Source: Clostridia bacterium
Lineage (GTDB): Bacteria > Bacillota > Clostridia > Oscillospirales > Acutalibacteraceae
Assembly: GCA_017431035.1 (NCBI GenBank)
Contig: JAFRLW010000032.1
Span: 1 to 62,788, forward strand
Direction of reading: 5' to 3'
Length of the DNA stretch: 62,788 nucleotides
The position numbers and the translations under genes were made by a program. Positions 1-7,484 of the stretch are shown here, one piece after another. Positions within the stretch are counted from its first letter, which is position 1; each line of letters starts with the position of its first letter. Under the pieces are notes generated by a model that made no database searches, was not told the origin of the DNA, and saw only the letters and a program-made list of their open reading frames with translations.

Positions 1-2
1 GT

Positions 3-368
3 CAGACTAAGGATGACGGTCAGAAGTTTATACGCTTCTTCGCTCTTGTTGACGGCGAGATTGAAAACTACAAAGTTGCCGGCTTTACTGTAAACTATCA
101 GGGTGAAAATGTTGACCTTGCAACACATGATGTTTATAATACAAACTATGTTGCAGGCGCAGAACTCCCGATAGCTGATTACAGTCTTGAAAGCGACTAC
201 TATTTCCGTAACGAAATGACTATTGATGATTCAATGATAGAGGCAGGCGCTACATTTACCGTAACTGCTTATCTTGAAGACAATGAAGGTCACGTTATCA
301 CCGGCCCCACCGCAACCGTAGATCTTTCTAAGATCACTTTCTACAAGGCTACTGCAAATGAAGGTTAA
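3..368 (+). CDS. C-terminal end of a probably secreted protein (partial)
   Basis: An open frame enters from the left edge (first full codon at 3) and ends at TAA 366-368, giving 121 residues. The residues alternate short hydrophobic and polar stretches (KVAGFTVNY, ATFTVTAYLEDNEGHVITG) and end TFYKATANEG, which looks like an Ig-like or fibronectin-like beta-sandwich at the end of a larger extracellular protein. No catalytic motif is visible. It is followed 20 bases later by a small peptide gene with its own ribosome binding site, so the two are probably co-transcribed. The fold is inferred from residue pattern only and the family is not identified. Confidence 0.7.
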   Translation, partial: QTKDDGQKFIRFFALVDGEIENYKVAGFTVNYQGENVDLATHDVYNTNYVAGAELPIADYSLESDYYFRNEMTIDDSMIEAGATFTVTAYLEDNEGHVITGPTATVDLSKITFYKATANEG

Positions 369-388
369 AGAAAAGGAGGATGATTACA

Positions 389-532
389 ATGAAAAAGTTT
401 TTCTCTGATCCCACTGTGGATATATATAATCTCAATGCAAATGATGTAATTACTGCCTCCGATGGCTTAACCTCCAGCACTGCAAGCGATGACGGCTACG
501 GCGAGATTATTGACTTTGATTTAGGTCTTTAA
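389..532 (+). CDS. 47-residue acidic peptide of unknown function
   Basis: ATG at 389 is preceded by a strong ribosome binding site (AAGGAGGA, 374-381). The product begins MKKFFSDPTVDIYNLNANDV, continues with ITASDGLTSSTASDDG, and ends IDFDLGL. It has no signal peptide or cysteine. From general knowledge of Clostridia, peptides of this size with an MKK(Y/F)..P.(M/V)(E/D)I......DVI(T/A)(T/A)S pattern often lie beside surface-protein genes and have no assigned role. The gene sits between the end of one secreted protein and a dockerin-like secreted protein. A secreted signal or ribosomal-peptide precursor is possible but unsupported. The strong ribosome binding site and tight spacing argue that it is translated. 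Confidence 0.7.
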   Translation: MKKFFSDPTVDIYNLNANDVITASDGLTSSTASDDGYGEIIDFDLGL

Positions 533-540
533 TTCAATGA

Positions 541-574
541 AAAACGGGGGTTGACTTTTGCCAACCCCCGTTTT
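541..574 (+). terminator. Hairpin terminator or attenuator after the peptide gene
   Basis: A 13-bp perfect stem (541-553 with 562-574, AAAACGGGGGTTG arm) closes an 8-base loop. The 3' arm ends in TTTT but then runs into GAAAAAGG, so the U-tract is short. It lies 8 bases after the 47-codon peptide and 18 bases before the next gene. That gene has no obvious separate promoter, so partial read-through is plausible. Confidence 0.75.
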
Positions 575-592
575 GAAAAAGGAAAGATATAA

Positions 593-1534
593 ATGAAAAA
601 AGTATTAAGTATTCTTATATCTCTTTGCATTCTTTTCACCCTTGCTATTCCGGCTTTTGCCGATTTAGTACCCGCAGGTGAAAAACATATTTTGCGCTAT
701 AGTGTAAGCGGTGCTATTCAACATCTTGTAACCTATACTGATATTGAAACTGCGCTTAGTGACGCAAAAAGCGGAGATATTATCGAGTTCTTTGACGACG
801 TTACTTTTGATAAACAGGTTACTATTCCGGCAGGTCTGGACCTCACCTTTGTCAGCGGTACAAAAACTGAGGCCTATACAGGTGAACACGGATATATCAC
901 TATAGGTAATACTGCAAAGTTCGGCTCAGGCTCTTTTGTATCTTATGATGAAAATGCCGAGACACGCACCATAACCTCAACCTATAAAGAAGGCTCTGCC
1001 ATTGTTTTAGGCGAGGGCGCAACTCTTAATCTTAAAAATATCGCTATAGTAGGCGCTGCGGATAATACCGCTACTAAAGGCGGTATAGTGTATGTTGGCG
1101 GAGGCGCCGCACTTAACACCTCAAACGGCGTTGTACTTAGCGGTGGCGCTCTTGGCAACGAGGGCACAAAAGGCGGCGCTATTTATGCGGCAGAAACTGC
1201 AAAACTAAATATTGCCGATACAACCTTTAGCGGAAACAACGCCGCAGAGGGTAAAGATATCTATGCCGTAACCGAGAGTTATACAAAAATTGCAGACGGT
1301 GTAGAGGCTGACGTTGCTTATGGCGAGGGACAAGGCGTTCTTCGTGGTGACGCAGACGGCAACGGTGTAATCAACGACCAGGATGCTATATACACACTGT
1401 TTAGTTTCTTCTATTCAGACCAGTATCCGAGCAATCAAAACTATGATTTTGACGGAAACGGAAGTTTTAACGACCAAGACGCAATTTACCTCTTGTTCTT
1501 CTACTTCTATCCGGATAAATATCCGCTTAAATAA
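593..1534 (+). CDS. Secreted beta-helix protein with C-terminal dockerin-like module
   Basis: This is a 313-residue exported protein. Residues 1-23 form a typical signal peptide (KK, hydrophobic core ILISLCILFTLAI, cleavage after AFA). The middle (about 90-235) has short Gly-rich repeats with GGIVYVGGGAALN and GGAIYAAETAKLNI, the rung pattern of a right-handed beta-helix. Residues from about 253 carry two calcium-loop repeats (GDADGNGVINDQDAIY and YDFDGNGSFNDQDAIY), each followed by an aromatic LF.FFY segment. This is the two-repeat layout of type I dockerins, in a variant common in gut Clostridia. It would tether the protein to a cohesin-bearing partner. No cohesin partner is adjacent, though a cohesin-like domain appears at 62128. 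No catalytic residues of a polysaccharide lyase could be assigned. Confidence 0.85.
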   Translation: MKKVLSILISLCILFTLAIPAFADLVPAGEKHILRYSVSGAIQHLVTYTDIETALSDAKSGDIIEFFDDVTFDKQVTIPAGLDLTFVSGTKTEAYTGEHGYITIGNTAKFGSGSFVSYDENAETRTITSTYKEGSAIVLGEGATLNLKNIAIVGAADNTATKGGIVYVGGGAALNTSNGVVLSGGALGNEGTKGGAIYAAETAKLNIADTTFSGNNAAEGKDIYAVTESYTKIADGVEADVAYGEGQGVLRGDADGNGVINDQDAIYTLFSFFYSDQYPSNQNYDFDGNGSFNDQDAIYLLFFYFYPDKYPLK

Positions 1535-1541
1535 TAAAAAT

Positions 1542-1569
1542 AAAAAACCTCCCAAAAGGGAGGTTTTTT
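1542..1569 (+). terminator. Rho-independent terminator after the dockerin gene
   Basis: A 12-bp stem (AAAAAACCTCCC 1542-1553, GGGAGGTTTTTT 1558-1569) with an AAAA loop and a T-rich 3' arm begins 8 bases after the stop codon. Confidence 0.9.
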
Positions 1570-1616
1570 TATTTATCATTTTTAGTTAAAAAAATAACAA
1601 AAATTGCAAAACCTGC

Positions 1617-1645
1617 TTTACTTTTATTTCCTTATAAGGTATAAT
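1617..1645 (+). promoter_or_regulatory. Sigma-A promoter for the glycosidase gene
   Basis: A -35 TTTACT (1617-1622) is separated by 17 bases from a perfect -10 TATAAT (1640-1645). Transcription should start near 1652, about 45 bases before the coding start, just upstream of a 12-bp palindrome. Confidence 0.65.
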
Positions 1646-1658
1646 AATTAGAATAAAA

Positions 1659-1670
1659 GGTGTATACACC
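1659..1670. promoter_or_regulatory. Palindromic operator candidate
   Basis: GGTGTATACACC is a perfect 12-bp palindrome about 7 bases downstream of the predicted transcription start and 12 bases before the ribosome binding site. Repressors of the LacI and GntR families bind palindromes of this kind in this position. The regulator is not identified. The nearby AraC protein would be expected to use direct repeats, so it is not the obvious ligand. Confidence 0.4.
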
Positions 1671-1696
1671 AAATATTTTTTCAGGAGATGTGTTAT

Positions 1697-3721
1697 ATGT
1701 CACGTTATATTCCGGAGCCTTCCTACCCGGATATGATGCCGGTTGATATTTCCTTTGTTTTTGAAGATGAAAAACCGGCAGGAAAACACGGCTTTATAAA
1801 AGCCGACGGAGATGATTTGCGTTTTGAGGACGGAACTCTTGCTCGCTTTTGGGGTGTAAACTTCAACGGCGGCGCTTGTTTCCCTGAGCATGATTATTCC
1901 CCTAAGGTTGCAAAACGTCTTGCCGAAGCAGGATGCAACATTGTTCGTTTCCACCAGCTTGACGCCGAGTTTGATACCCCTAACATTTATGCCTATACAA
2001 AGGGTAAAAGGGTAAGCACAACAAGAGTACTTGACGAAACTTCGCTTGACCACCTTGATTATCTTATATATTGTCTTAAAGAGCAGGGAATATACTGCTA
2101 TCTTGATATGTCCACCTATCGCAAGTTCAAAGAGGGTGACGGCGTACCGGATTATGAAAAACTGCCCGATAATGCACGTCCGTGGGGAATATCAAGTCCG
2201 TGCCTTATTGAACTTCAAAAAGAGTTTGTAGAGCAAATCTGGAACCATTATAACCCATATACAAAACTTAAATACAACGAGGACCCCGTATTCGTTCTTA
2301 CGGAAATTGTAAACGAGTCAGACCTCTTCACCAATTCTTCGGGCGCCAAATCGGACTATGTCCACGCGACATATTATGAAAACGAATTCAGAGAAATGTT
2401 CCGTGACTGGCTGAAAGAAAACGGCAAGGAATATGACTGGGAAAATTGCGATCTTTTCGTCAAAGACCCCGAAATGATAGAATTTAAAATCCACATCACC
2501 AAGAAATATTTCAAAGAGATGCATGACGCTATGCGCAAAGCGGGTTGTAAAATACCGATTACAGGTTCAAACTGGACCCACGATTCCGCACACGTTAAAG
2601 CCCACGAGGATATGGACTTTACCGATACTCACCACTATTTCTACACGTGGAAATGGGGCAACACCGAGCGTGTTTGCGAACACAGACCGATTACCGGCGT
2701 ATCAAGCGTATTTGCTGCGGCGGCTAAAATGAAATTGCCGGAGAAACCGCTCTTTATTTCCGAGTGGGACGTTCCGTGGCCTAACTCATACCGTGCCGAA
2801 GGTCCTATATATTATGCGGCAGTCGGCGCTTTGCAAGGCTGGGCGGGATTTGCCATACATACCTATTCCTACGGCACAAGACTTGAACTGATGAACGTGC
2901 TTGGCCGTGAGCAATCAAGTCCTGTCGGCGGCGTACCATATAGAGAGGGTATTTTCTCGGTTTGGAACGACCCGGCTAAGTTCGGTCTTTTCTACCACTG
3001 CGCTCTTATGTTAAGACGTGGTGACGTTAGCCGTGCAAAGAAGAAAGTTGCCGTACAGACCGATAAACTTGAGGCAAGGGTATCCACCGCATTTAAGGGA
3101 CTTCTTGAACGCAGTGCTTGTTCTACTATATTTGATAACAAGTTGCCTGAGGGCTATGACGAAATGGTAAACGAGGCGGATACTATCCCCACCGAAGATC
3201 CAAATATCATTATGTCTGACACGGGCGAACTTTGGCGTGACCTTAAAAAGAAGTTTGGCGTTGTTGACACACCACGCACCAAGATAGTTTACGGTACACT
3301 TGCCCGTGGCGGTGCGGCGTCTTCTACAAGAAAGAATACCGATACAGGTATCAGTATTAACGGAATGACCGTCAACGCCTACACCGATTTTGGCGTTATA
3401 GCGCTTTCCTCACTTACCGATGATCCTATTGAAAAGTCAAACAATATTCTTATTTCCGCTATCGGCAGAGCACGTAACACAGGCGCTCAGTTTGACGGCG
3501 ACAAGATGCTTGAATTAGGTACTGCGCCTATTCTTGCGGAGGTTGTTTCGGCGGATATTCACCTTAAAATCGAAAACGGCGACAAGATAAAAGTTTGGGG
3601 CGTTAATGCTGAGGGCTTCTATGCGGGCAAATGTCCCACCACCTATGAAGACGGCATACTCTCCTTCAGAATAGGCGATGAGTTAAATCCCGCTTGTCAC
3701 TATCTTATAGTAGCCGACTAA
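1697..3721 (+). CDS. Cytoplasmic glycoside hydrolase of clan GH-A (GH5-like)
   Basis: The frame opens at ATG 1688, but AGGAG (1683-1687) touches that codon. The ATG at 1697 has 9-base spacing and is the better start (674 aa, MSRYIPEPSY). The N-terminal half has the cellulase-superfamily pattern RFWGVNFNGG...VAKRLAEAGCNIVRFHQLD, then an Asn-Glu pair in TEIVNES (codons 2312-2317), the expected beta-4 acid/base. A second Glu lies in FISEWDVPWP (codon 2762), placed like the beta-7 nucleophile. The C-terminal ~250 residues look like an extra beta domain. There is no signal peptide, so it should act on imported oligosaccharides. The substrate cannot be read from sequence. It has its own promoter and terminator, so it is probably monocistronic. 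Confidence 0.75.
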   Translation: MSRYIPEPSYPDMMPVDISFVFEDEKPAGKHGFIKADGDDLRFEDGTLARFWGVNFNGGACFPEHDYSPKVAKRLAEAGCNIVRFHQLDAEFDTPNIYAYTKGKRVSTTRVLDETSLDHLDYLIYCLKEQGIYCYLDMSTYRKFKEGDGVPDYEKLPDNARPWGISSPCLIELQKEFVEQIWNHYNPYTKLKYNEDPVFVLTEIVNESDLFTNSSGAKSDYVHATYYENEFREMFRDWLKENGKEYDWENCDLFVKDPEMIEFKIHITKKYFKEMHDAMRKAGCKIPITGSNWTHDSAHVKAHEDMDFTDTHHYFYTWKWGNTERVCEHRPITGVSSVFAAAAKMKLPEKPLFISEWDVPWPNSYRAEGPIYYAAVGALQGWAGFAIHTYSYGTRLELMNVLGREQSSPVGGVPYREGIFSVWNDPAKFGLFYHCALMLRRGDVSRAKKKVAVQTDKLEARVSTAFKGLLERSACSTIFDNKLPEGYDEMVNEADTIPTEDPNIIMSDTGELWRDLKKKFGVVDTPRTKIVYGTLARGGAASSTRKNTDTGISINGMTVNAYTDFGVIALSSLTDDPIEKSNNILISAIGRARNTGAQFDGDKMLELGTAPILAEVVSADIHLKIENGDKIKVWGVNAEGFYAGKCPTTYEDGILSFRIGDELNPACHYLIVAD

Positions 3722-3728
3722 AAAACAA

Positions 3729-3755
3729 ACCACGGTAAGCAAAACTTACCGTGGT
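3729..3755. terminator. Bidirectional terminator between convergent genes
   Basis: An 11-bp stem (ACCACGGTAAG 3729-3739, CTTACCGTGGT 3745-3755) with loop CAAAA has A-rich sequence before it and TATTTT after it, so it can serve the glycosidase (+) and the AraC gene (-). Confidence 0.85.
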
Positions 3756-3766
3756 ATTTTCTATAT

Positions 3767-4630
3767 TCAGATTTTTGATTTATTATGCCGTTTTTGATAC
3801 TCGCTCGGCGTCATACCGTTTAGTTTTGTAAAGTGGTTCCAAAATGTGACATAGTTTGAAAAACCGCACTTTTCGGCAATTTTCGTCAGACTATCCTCAT
3901 CGTTTGAAATCATAATGAGCGCCATTCTGATACGGTATTTATTAAGCAGCGAGAAGAAACTCTCGTGCATAATATCTTTAAGCAGGCGTTCAATTTGCCG
4001 TTCGGAGAAGTTGAACTTTTCGGCTATATCCGAAAGGGTCAAATTGCTTTGAGCATTTTGCTCCATATAGTCAATAATTTCCTGAACGATAATCTCTTTA
4101 TGAAGACTGCTCTTTTTGCCGGGTGTAATATTCTTTGTTTCGGGGTATTTAACCGATAGTGTATTGAATACACGTATTAGTATTTGTCCTACGTGGGAAT
4201 AAACCATAAATCCGAGTTCTTCGTTTGATTTTTCATACCGCCTGACGTATTCTACAGTGGGGAATTGGATTATAATAATCTCAGGAGCGGTTATTTTCCC
4301 GAGTATTTGAGAATACTTATGGAAAGAATTGCCGTTACCGGACATAGAAAGCGAGAACTCAAAAGAATACTTAATTGTGTCCTGCGACATAAACTCGATT
4401 TTGTGATAAAACTTAGGCGGAATAAGAACAATGGCAGGGCCGGTGATACGCTTAACGGTATCTTCAAAAGTGACCGTCATAGTGCCACGCTCAATACAGT
4501 AAACCTCATAAGTTGGATGACAGTGCAAACGGGGACTAAGAGAACTTAGCGTATTATAAAACCCCATTCTTATAAGCACCTCAAAACAGGCGTTTCCTAT
4601 ATTGACCTTCATAGTGTCGAGAATTGCCAC
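3767..4630 (-). CDS. AraC-family transcriptional regulator
   Basis: The product has an N-terminal cupin-like sensor (HCHPTYEVYCIERGTMTVTF followed by a PPKFYHKI segment) and a C-terminal AraC DNA-binding domain with two helix-turn-helix motifs (LSDIAEKFNFSERQIERLLK and LTKIAEKCGFSNYVTFWNHF, ending MTPSEYQKRH). The longest frame begins with TTG at 4645, but GGAGG lies just inside that frame. The GTG at 4630 has proper spacing, giving 287 residues; ATG 4612 is an alternative. The gene is divergent from the Ldh_2-type dehydrogenase and convergent with the glycosidase, so it probably activates the dehydrogenase, the glycosidase or both in response to a sugar-like ligand. Its promoter shares -35 bases with that of the dehydrogenase. 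Confidence 0.88.
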   Translation of the reverse strand: MAILDTMKVNIGNACFEVLIRMGFYNTLSSLSPRLHCHPTYEVYCIERGTMTVTFEDTVKRITGPAIVLIPPKFYHKIEFMSQDTIKYSFEFSLSMSGNGNSFHKYSQILGKITAPEIIIIQFPTVEYVRRYEKSNEELGFMVYSHVGQILIRVFNTLSVKYPETKNITPGKKSSLHKEIIVQEIIDYMEQNAQSNLTLSDIAEKFNFSERQIERLLKDIMHESFFSLLNKYRIRMALIMISNDEDSLTKIAEKCGFSNYVTFWNHFTKLNGMTPSEYQKRHNKSKI

Positions 4631-4673
4631 CGGGCTCACCTCCAAGATTATTAAGATTTAGGAAATATCTTAT

Positions 4674-4724
4674 AAAATAATGTCGTGATATTTTAATGAC
4701 AAACCACCGTTTTATCGCTATAAT
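4674..4724. promoter_or_regulatory. Divergent promoters with overlapping -35 boxes
   Basis: The + promoter is ATGACA (4696-4701), a 17-base spacer and TATAAT (4719-4724), reading toward the dehydrogenase at 4821. On the - strand TTGTCA (4702-4697), a 17-base spacer and TATTTT (4679-4674) read toward the AraC gene. The two -35 hexamers share five bases (4697-4701), so two RNA polymerases could not occupy both at once. Confidence 0.6.
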
Positions 4725-4820
4725 ATAAGTGTTAAACGGGTTTTTCATCTAATATATAATACATTAGCACATTATTAAAAAAATTGCAATAAAAAAATAA
4801 AGGAAAGAGATTTTATTATT

Positions 4821-5912
4821 ATGGCAGATTTCAGAGTTCCGGCTAAACAAGCCTATGATTTTTGTAAAACCGCATTTGTAAAAATGGGTTTTAGTGAAGT
4901 GGATTCCGAGAAAATAGCAAAGGTATTAAACCTTGCTGACGTATACGGAATTGAGTCACACGGTATTCAACGTATGTGGCGTTATTATACACAAACAAAA
5001 AACGGAAGTATTCATATAGATGCAAAACCCGAAATAGTGTTTGAAACACCCGTTTCCGCCGTTATTGACGGACATGACGGTATGGGTCAGCTGATTTCCT
5101 ATAATGCAATTGAACTTGCTATGGAAAAGGCTAAAAAAAGCGGTATGGCTATTGTTACAATTCGTGAGTCCAACCACTACGGTATAGCAGGTTACTATAC
5201 AAAACTTGCGGCGGATAACGGACTTATCGCCCTTTCTATGACCAATACTGAGGCTATGATGGTTCATACCAATTCAAAAAAACCGGTGCTCGGCACCAAC
5301 CCGATAGCTATGGCTGTTCCTGCCGATCCGCATCCGTTTTGGTTCGATGCGGCTACCACCGTTGTAACACGTGGCAAACTTGAACTTTATGCAAAAAAGG
5401 AAAAAGAAATGCCTAACGGTTGGGCGGTAGATGAAAACGGTCAACCCTGCACCGACTCAAAACGTGTGCTTGACAATATTATTGCCAAACGTGGCGGCGG
5501 AATACTCCCCACAGGAGGCAGCGAGGAGGAAACCGGCAGTCACAAGGGCTATGGCTTTGGTATGATGTGCGAGATCTTTACCGCTATTTTGTCGGGCGGT
5601 TCCACCTCTAACCACCATATTCGTGTTGAGGGCAAGGGCGCAGGCTCATGCCATGCGTTTATAGTTATAAATCCGGCGGCATTTGGCGACCCGGCTGAGA
5701 TTAAGGCGCATATGTCCACCCTTATGCAAGAACTGCGTGACACCGCCAAGGCTGACGGAAAAGACGTTATCTACGTTCACGGCGATAAAGAGGCTGAGGC
5801 TGAAAAACTTTCCGCTACACAAGGTATAAATATGAAGGAAAAGACCTTAGACGAACTTAAAAAGATAGCAGACGATTTAGGCTTTGAGTGTAAGTTCGAT
5901 ATTATAGGATAA
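4821..5912 (+). CDS. Ldh_2/MDH-type NAD(P)-dependent 2-hydroxyacid dehydrogenase
   Basis: A 363-residue protein of the malate/L-lactate dehydrogenase (Ldh_2) family, which includes malate, ureidoglycolate, sulfolactate and 2,3-diketogulonate dehydrogenases. These use a fold unrelated to classical lactate dehydrogenase. Family marks are the N-terminal MADFRVPAKQAYDFCKTAF, then YGIESHGIQRMWRYY, the catalytic-region RESNHYGIAGYYTKLA, LGTNPIAMAVPA with WFDAATTVVTRGKLELY, and the late SHKGYGFGMMCEIFTAILSGG. Length matches the family. The substrate is not readable. Neighbouring sugar-acid genes make a keto-sugar-acid substrate a reasonable guess. AGGAAAGAG (4801-4809) is the ribosome binding site. 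The last ~35 residues (KEAEAEKLSATQGI...) are the usual family tail. Confidence 0.85.
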   Translation: MADFRVPAKQAYDFCKTAFVKMGFSEVDSEKIAKVLNLADVYGIESHGIQRMWRYYTQTKNGSIHIDAKPEIVFETPVSAVIDGHDGMGQLISYNAIELAMEKAKKSGMAIVTIRESNHYGIAGYYTKLAADNGLIALSMTNTEAMMVHTNSKKPVLGTNPIAMAVPADPHPFWFDAATTVVTRGKLELYAKKEKEMPNGWAVDENGQPCTDSKRVLDNIIAKRGGGILPTGGSEEETGSHKGYGFGMMCEIFTAILSGGSTSNHHIRVEGKGAGSCHAFIVINPAAFGDPAEIKAHMSTLMQELRDTAKADGKDVIYVHGDKEAEAEKLSATQGINMKEKTLDELKKIADDLGFECKFDIIG

Positions 5913-5971
5913 AAAACGATTATAAAATATCATAACTTGATATTTTGTAATAAATCTCTTTTCAAAACGGG

Positions 5972-5995
5972 GCAGGCGTCGATTTCGGCGCCTGC
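5972..5995 (+). terminator. Terminator after the Ldh_2-type gene
   Basis: A GC-rich stem (GCAGGCGTCG 5972-5981 with CGGCGCCTGC 5986-5995, one G-T pair) closes an ATTT loop and is followed by TTCGTTTATATTTTT. A shorter AT-only inverted repeat at 5924-5946 precedes it. Confidence 0.7.
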
Positions 5996-6020
5996 TTCGT
6001 TTATATTTTTGAAATAACGG

Positions 6021-6049
6021 TTTACATATAATAATTTTTGATATATAAT
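6021..6049 (+). promoter_or_regulatory. Sigma-A promoter for the cytoplasmic ceramidase-like gene
   Basis: TTTACA (6021-6026), a 17-base spacer and TATAAT (6044-6049) lie 33 bases before the ATG at 6082, so the leader is short. Confidence 0.7.
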
Positions 6050-6081
6050 AATTATAGATTTTTTGAAAAGAGGTCTTTTTT

Positions 6082-7425
6082 ATGTCAGAGTTTAAGGTGG
6101 GTTTTTCGAAAGTCAATATCACCCCTGATATTCCGTTGCCGCTTGGCGGTTACGGGTCGGAGAAAAACCGTGTTTTTGATAGGGTGCTGAACGAAATATA
6201 CTTTACCGCAATAGCCATTACAGGTGAAAACGGCAAAACATTACTTCTTTGTACCTATGATATGTCGCTTGTTCGTGATATTCTATATGATGAGTTTGCA
6301 AAAAGGATAAAAGAGGAACTCGGCATTGAAAAAGAGTATTTCCATTTGAGCAGTACTCACACCCATTCTTCCGTTGCGCTTTGGTATGATGACGAAAAAG
6401 TGGAAAAATACCGCAAGGATTTGATAGAGAAGGGAATTAAAGCCTGCAAACTTGCCATAGCCGATCAAAAAAGGGCGGAGATATATGTTGCCGAAACTAA
6501 AACCGACAGGCTAACCTTTGTCCGCCATTATATGCGTGAGGACGGCAACGTCACTACCGATAATTATAACCCCGGCGGAACAACGGCGACTATAGTAAAG
6601 CACTTGACCGAGCCTGATGAAACTATGCGTCTTATAAAGTTCAAAAGGTTCAACACAGATGACAGTGAGGCGAAAGACGTTCTCATAATCAATTATCAGG
6701 TACATAATCATATGACAGGGGGAGGCAAGAAAAAAGATCTTGCAGCCGATATTCCGGGCTCAATAAGAGATTATGTCGAGTCAAGTCATAATTGCCTTGC
6801 CGCATATTTCCAGGGGTGCGCCGGAAACCTTAATGAGAAAAGTCGAATACCATCAGAAAACAGGACGACAAATTATCTTGAATACGGCAGACTTTTTGCG
6901 GAATACATAAATGATGTTTATGATAATATGACAAAAATGCCGACGGGTGATATTATAGTCAAAAGGGAAATGTTCCCTATAACCATTAACCGTGCGGAAG
7001 AGGATAGGCTTGAGGATGCAAAGCGTGTTGTTGCATACAGAACAGAACACGGTGTTGACGACGAGTGTAAAAAACTTGCAATAGAGTGCGGATTTCACAG
7101 TCCCTATCACGCAACTGCCGTTGTTATTCGCAGTGCAATAAAAGAGAAAGAGTATTCAGTTCCGCTAAACGTCTACCGTATAGGCGATATAGGCTGGACT
7201 ACGGCGCCTTTTGAAGTCTTTGACCAAACGGGTGTCGAGATAAGAAAAGCCTCTCCGTTCCCGTTTACCGTAACGCAGGGCTATACCGACGGCGGATATA
7301 GTTATTTGCCGACCGAAATAGCCTTTGAATACGGGTGCTATGAGGCGGATATAACCAAAAACGCCAAAGGCTCCGCCGAAAGAGTAGGGGAAAAGTTGGT
7401 AGAAATGCTCAACAAGATAAAATAA
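6082..7425 (+). CDS. Neutral-ceramidase-like hydrolase, cytoplasmic paralogue
   Basis: A 447-residue protein related to the N-terminal catalytic domain of neutral/alkaline ceramidases, which are Zn-dependent amidases. It opens VGFSKVNITPDIPLPLGGYG, has HLSSTHTHSS (a Zn-ligand-type THTH motif near residue 93), then VHNHMTGG and FQGCAGNLNEKS, and ends YEYGCYEADITKNAKGSAE. It lacks the C-terminal Ig-like domain of true ceramidases (~650 aa). There is no signal peptide or lipobox, unlike its two paralogues at 7485 and 15225, so it should act inside the cell. Ceramide is not the necessary substrate, since short members of this family in Firmicutes have no proven activity. It has its own promoter and a terminator shared with the convergent lipoprotein gene. 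Confidence 0.7.
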   Translation: MSEFKVGFSKVNITPDIPLPLGGYGSEKNRVFDRVLNEIYFTAIAITGENGKTLLLCTYDMSLVRDILYDEFAKRIKEELGIEKEYFHLSSTHTHSSVALWYDDEKVEKYRKDLIEKGIKACKLAIADQKRAEIYVAETKTDRLTFVRHYMREDGNVTTDNYNPGGTTATIVKHLTEPDETMRLIKFKRFNTDDSEAKDVLIINYQVHNHMTGGGKKKDLAADIPGSIRDYVESSHNCLAAYFQGCAGNLNEKSRIPSENRTTNYLEYGRLFAEYINDVYDNMTKMPTGDIIVKREMFPITINRAEEDRLEDAKRVVAYRTEHGVDDECKKLAIECGFHSPYHATAVVIRSAIKEKEYSVPLNVYRIGDIGWTTAPFEVFDQTGVEIRKASPFPFTVTQGYTDGGYSYLPTEIAFEYGCYEADITKNAKGSAERVGEKLVEMLNKIK

Positions 7426-7440
7426 TAACGCAGAAATAAA

Positions 7441-7468
7441 AAAGACCTTCACAATCGTGAAGGTCTTT
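7441..7468. terminator. Bidirectional terminator between two ceramidase-like genes
   Basis: A 12-bp perfect stem (AAAGACCTTCAC 7441-7452, GTGAAGGTCTTT 7457-7468) with loop AATC is flanked by A-runs on the left and T-runs on the right. It serves both convergent genes. Confidence 0.9.
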
Positions 7469-7484
7469 TTTTATCTAAAATCAA

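Noticed and set aside
5924-5946. AT-only inverted repeat after the Ldh_2-type gene
   Set aside because: A 9-bp AT stem without a T-run is weak. The GC-rich hairpin at 5972-5995 is the better terminator.
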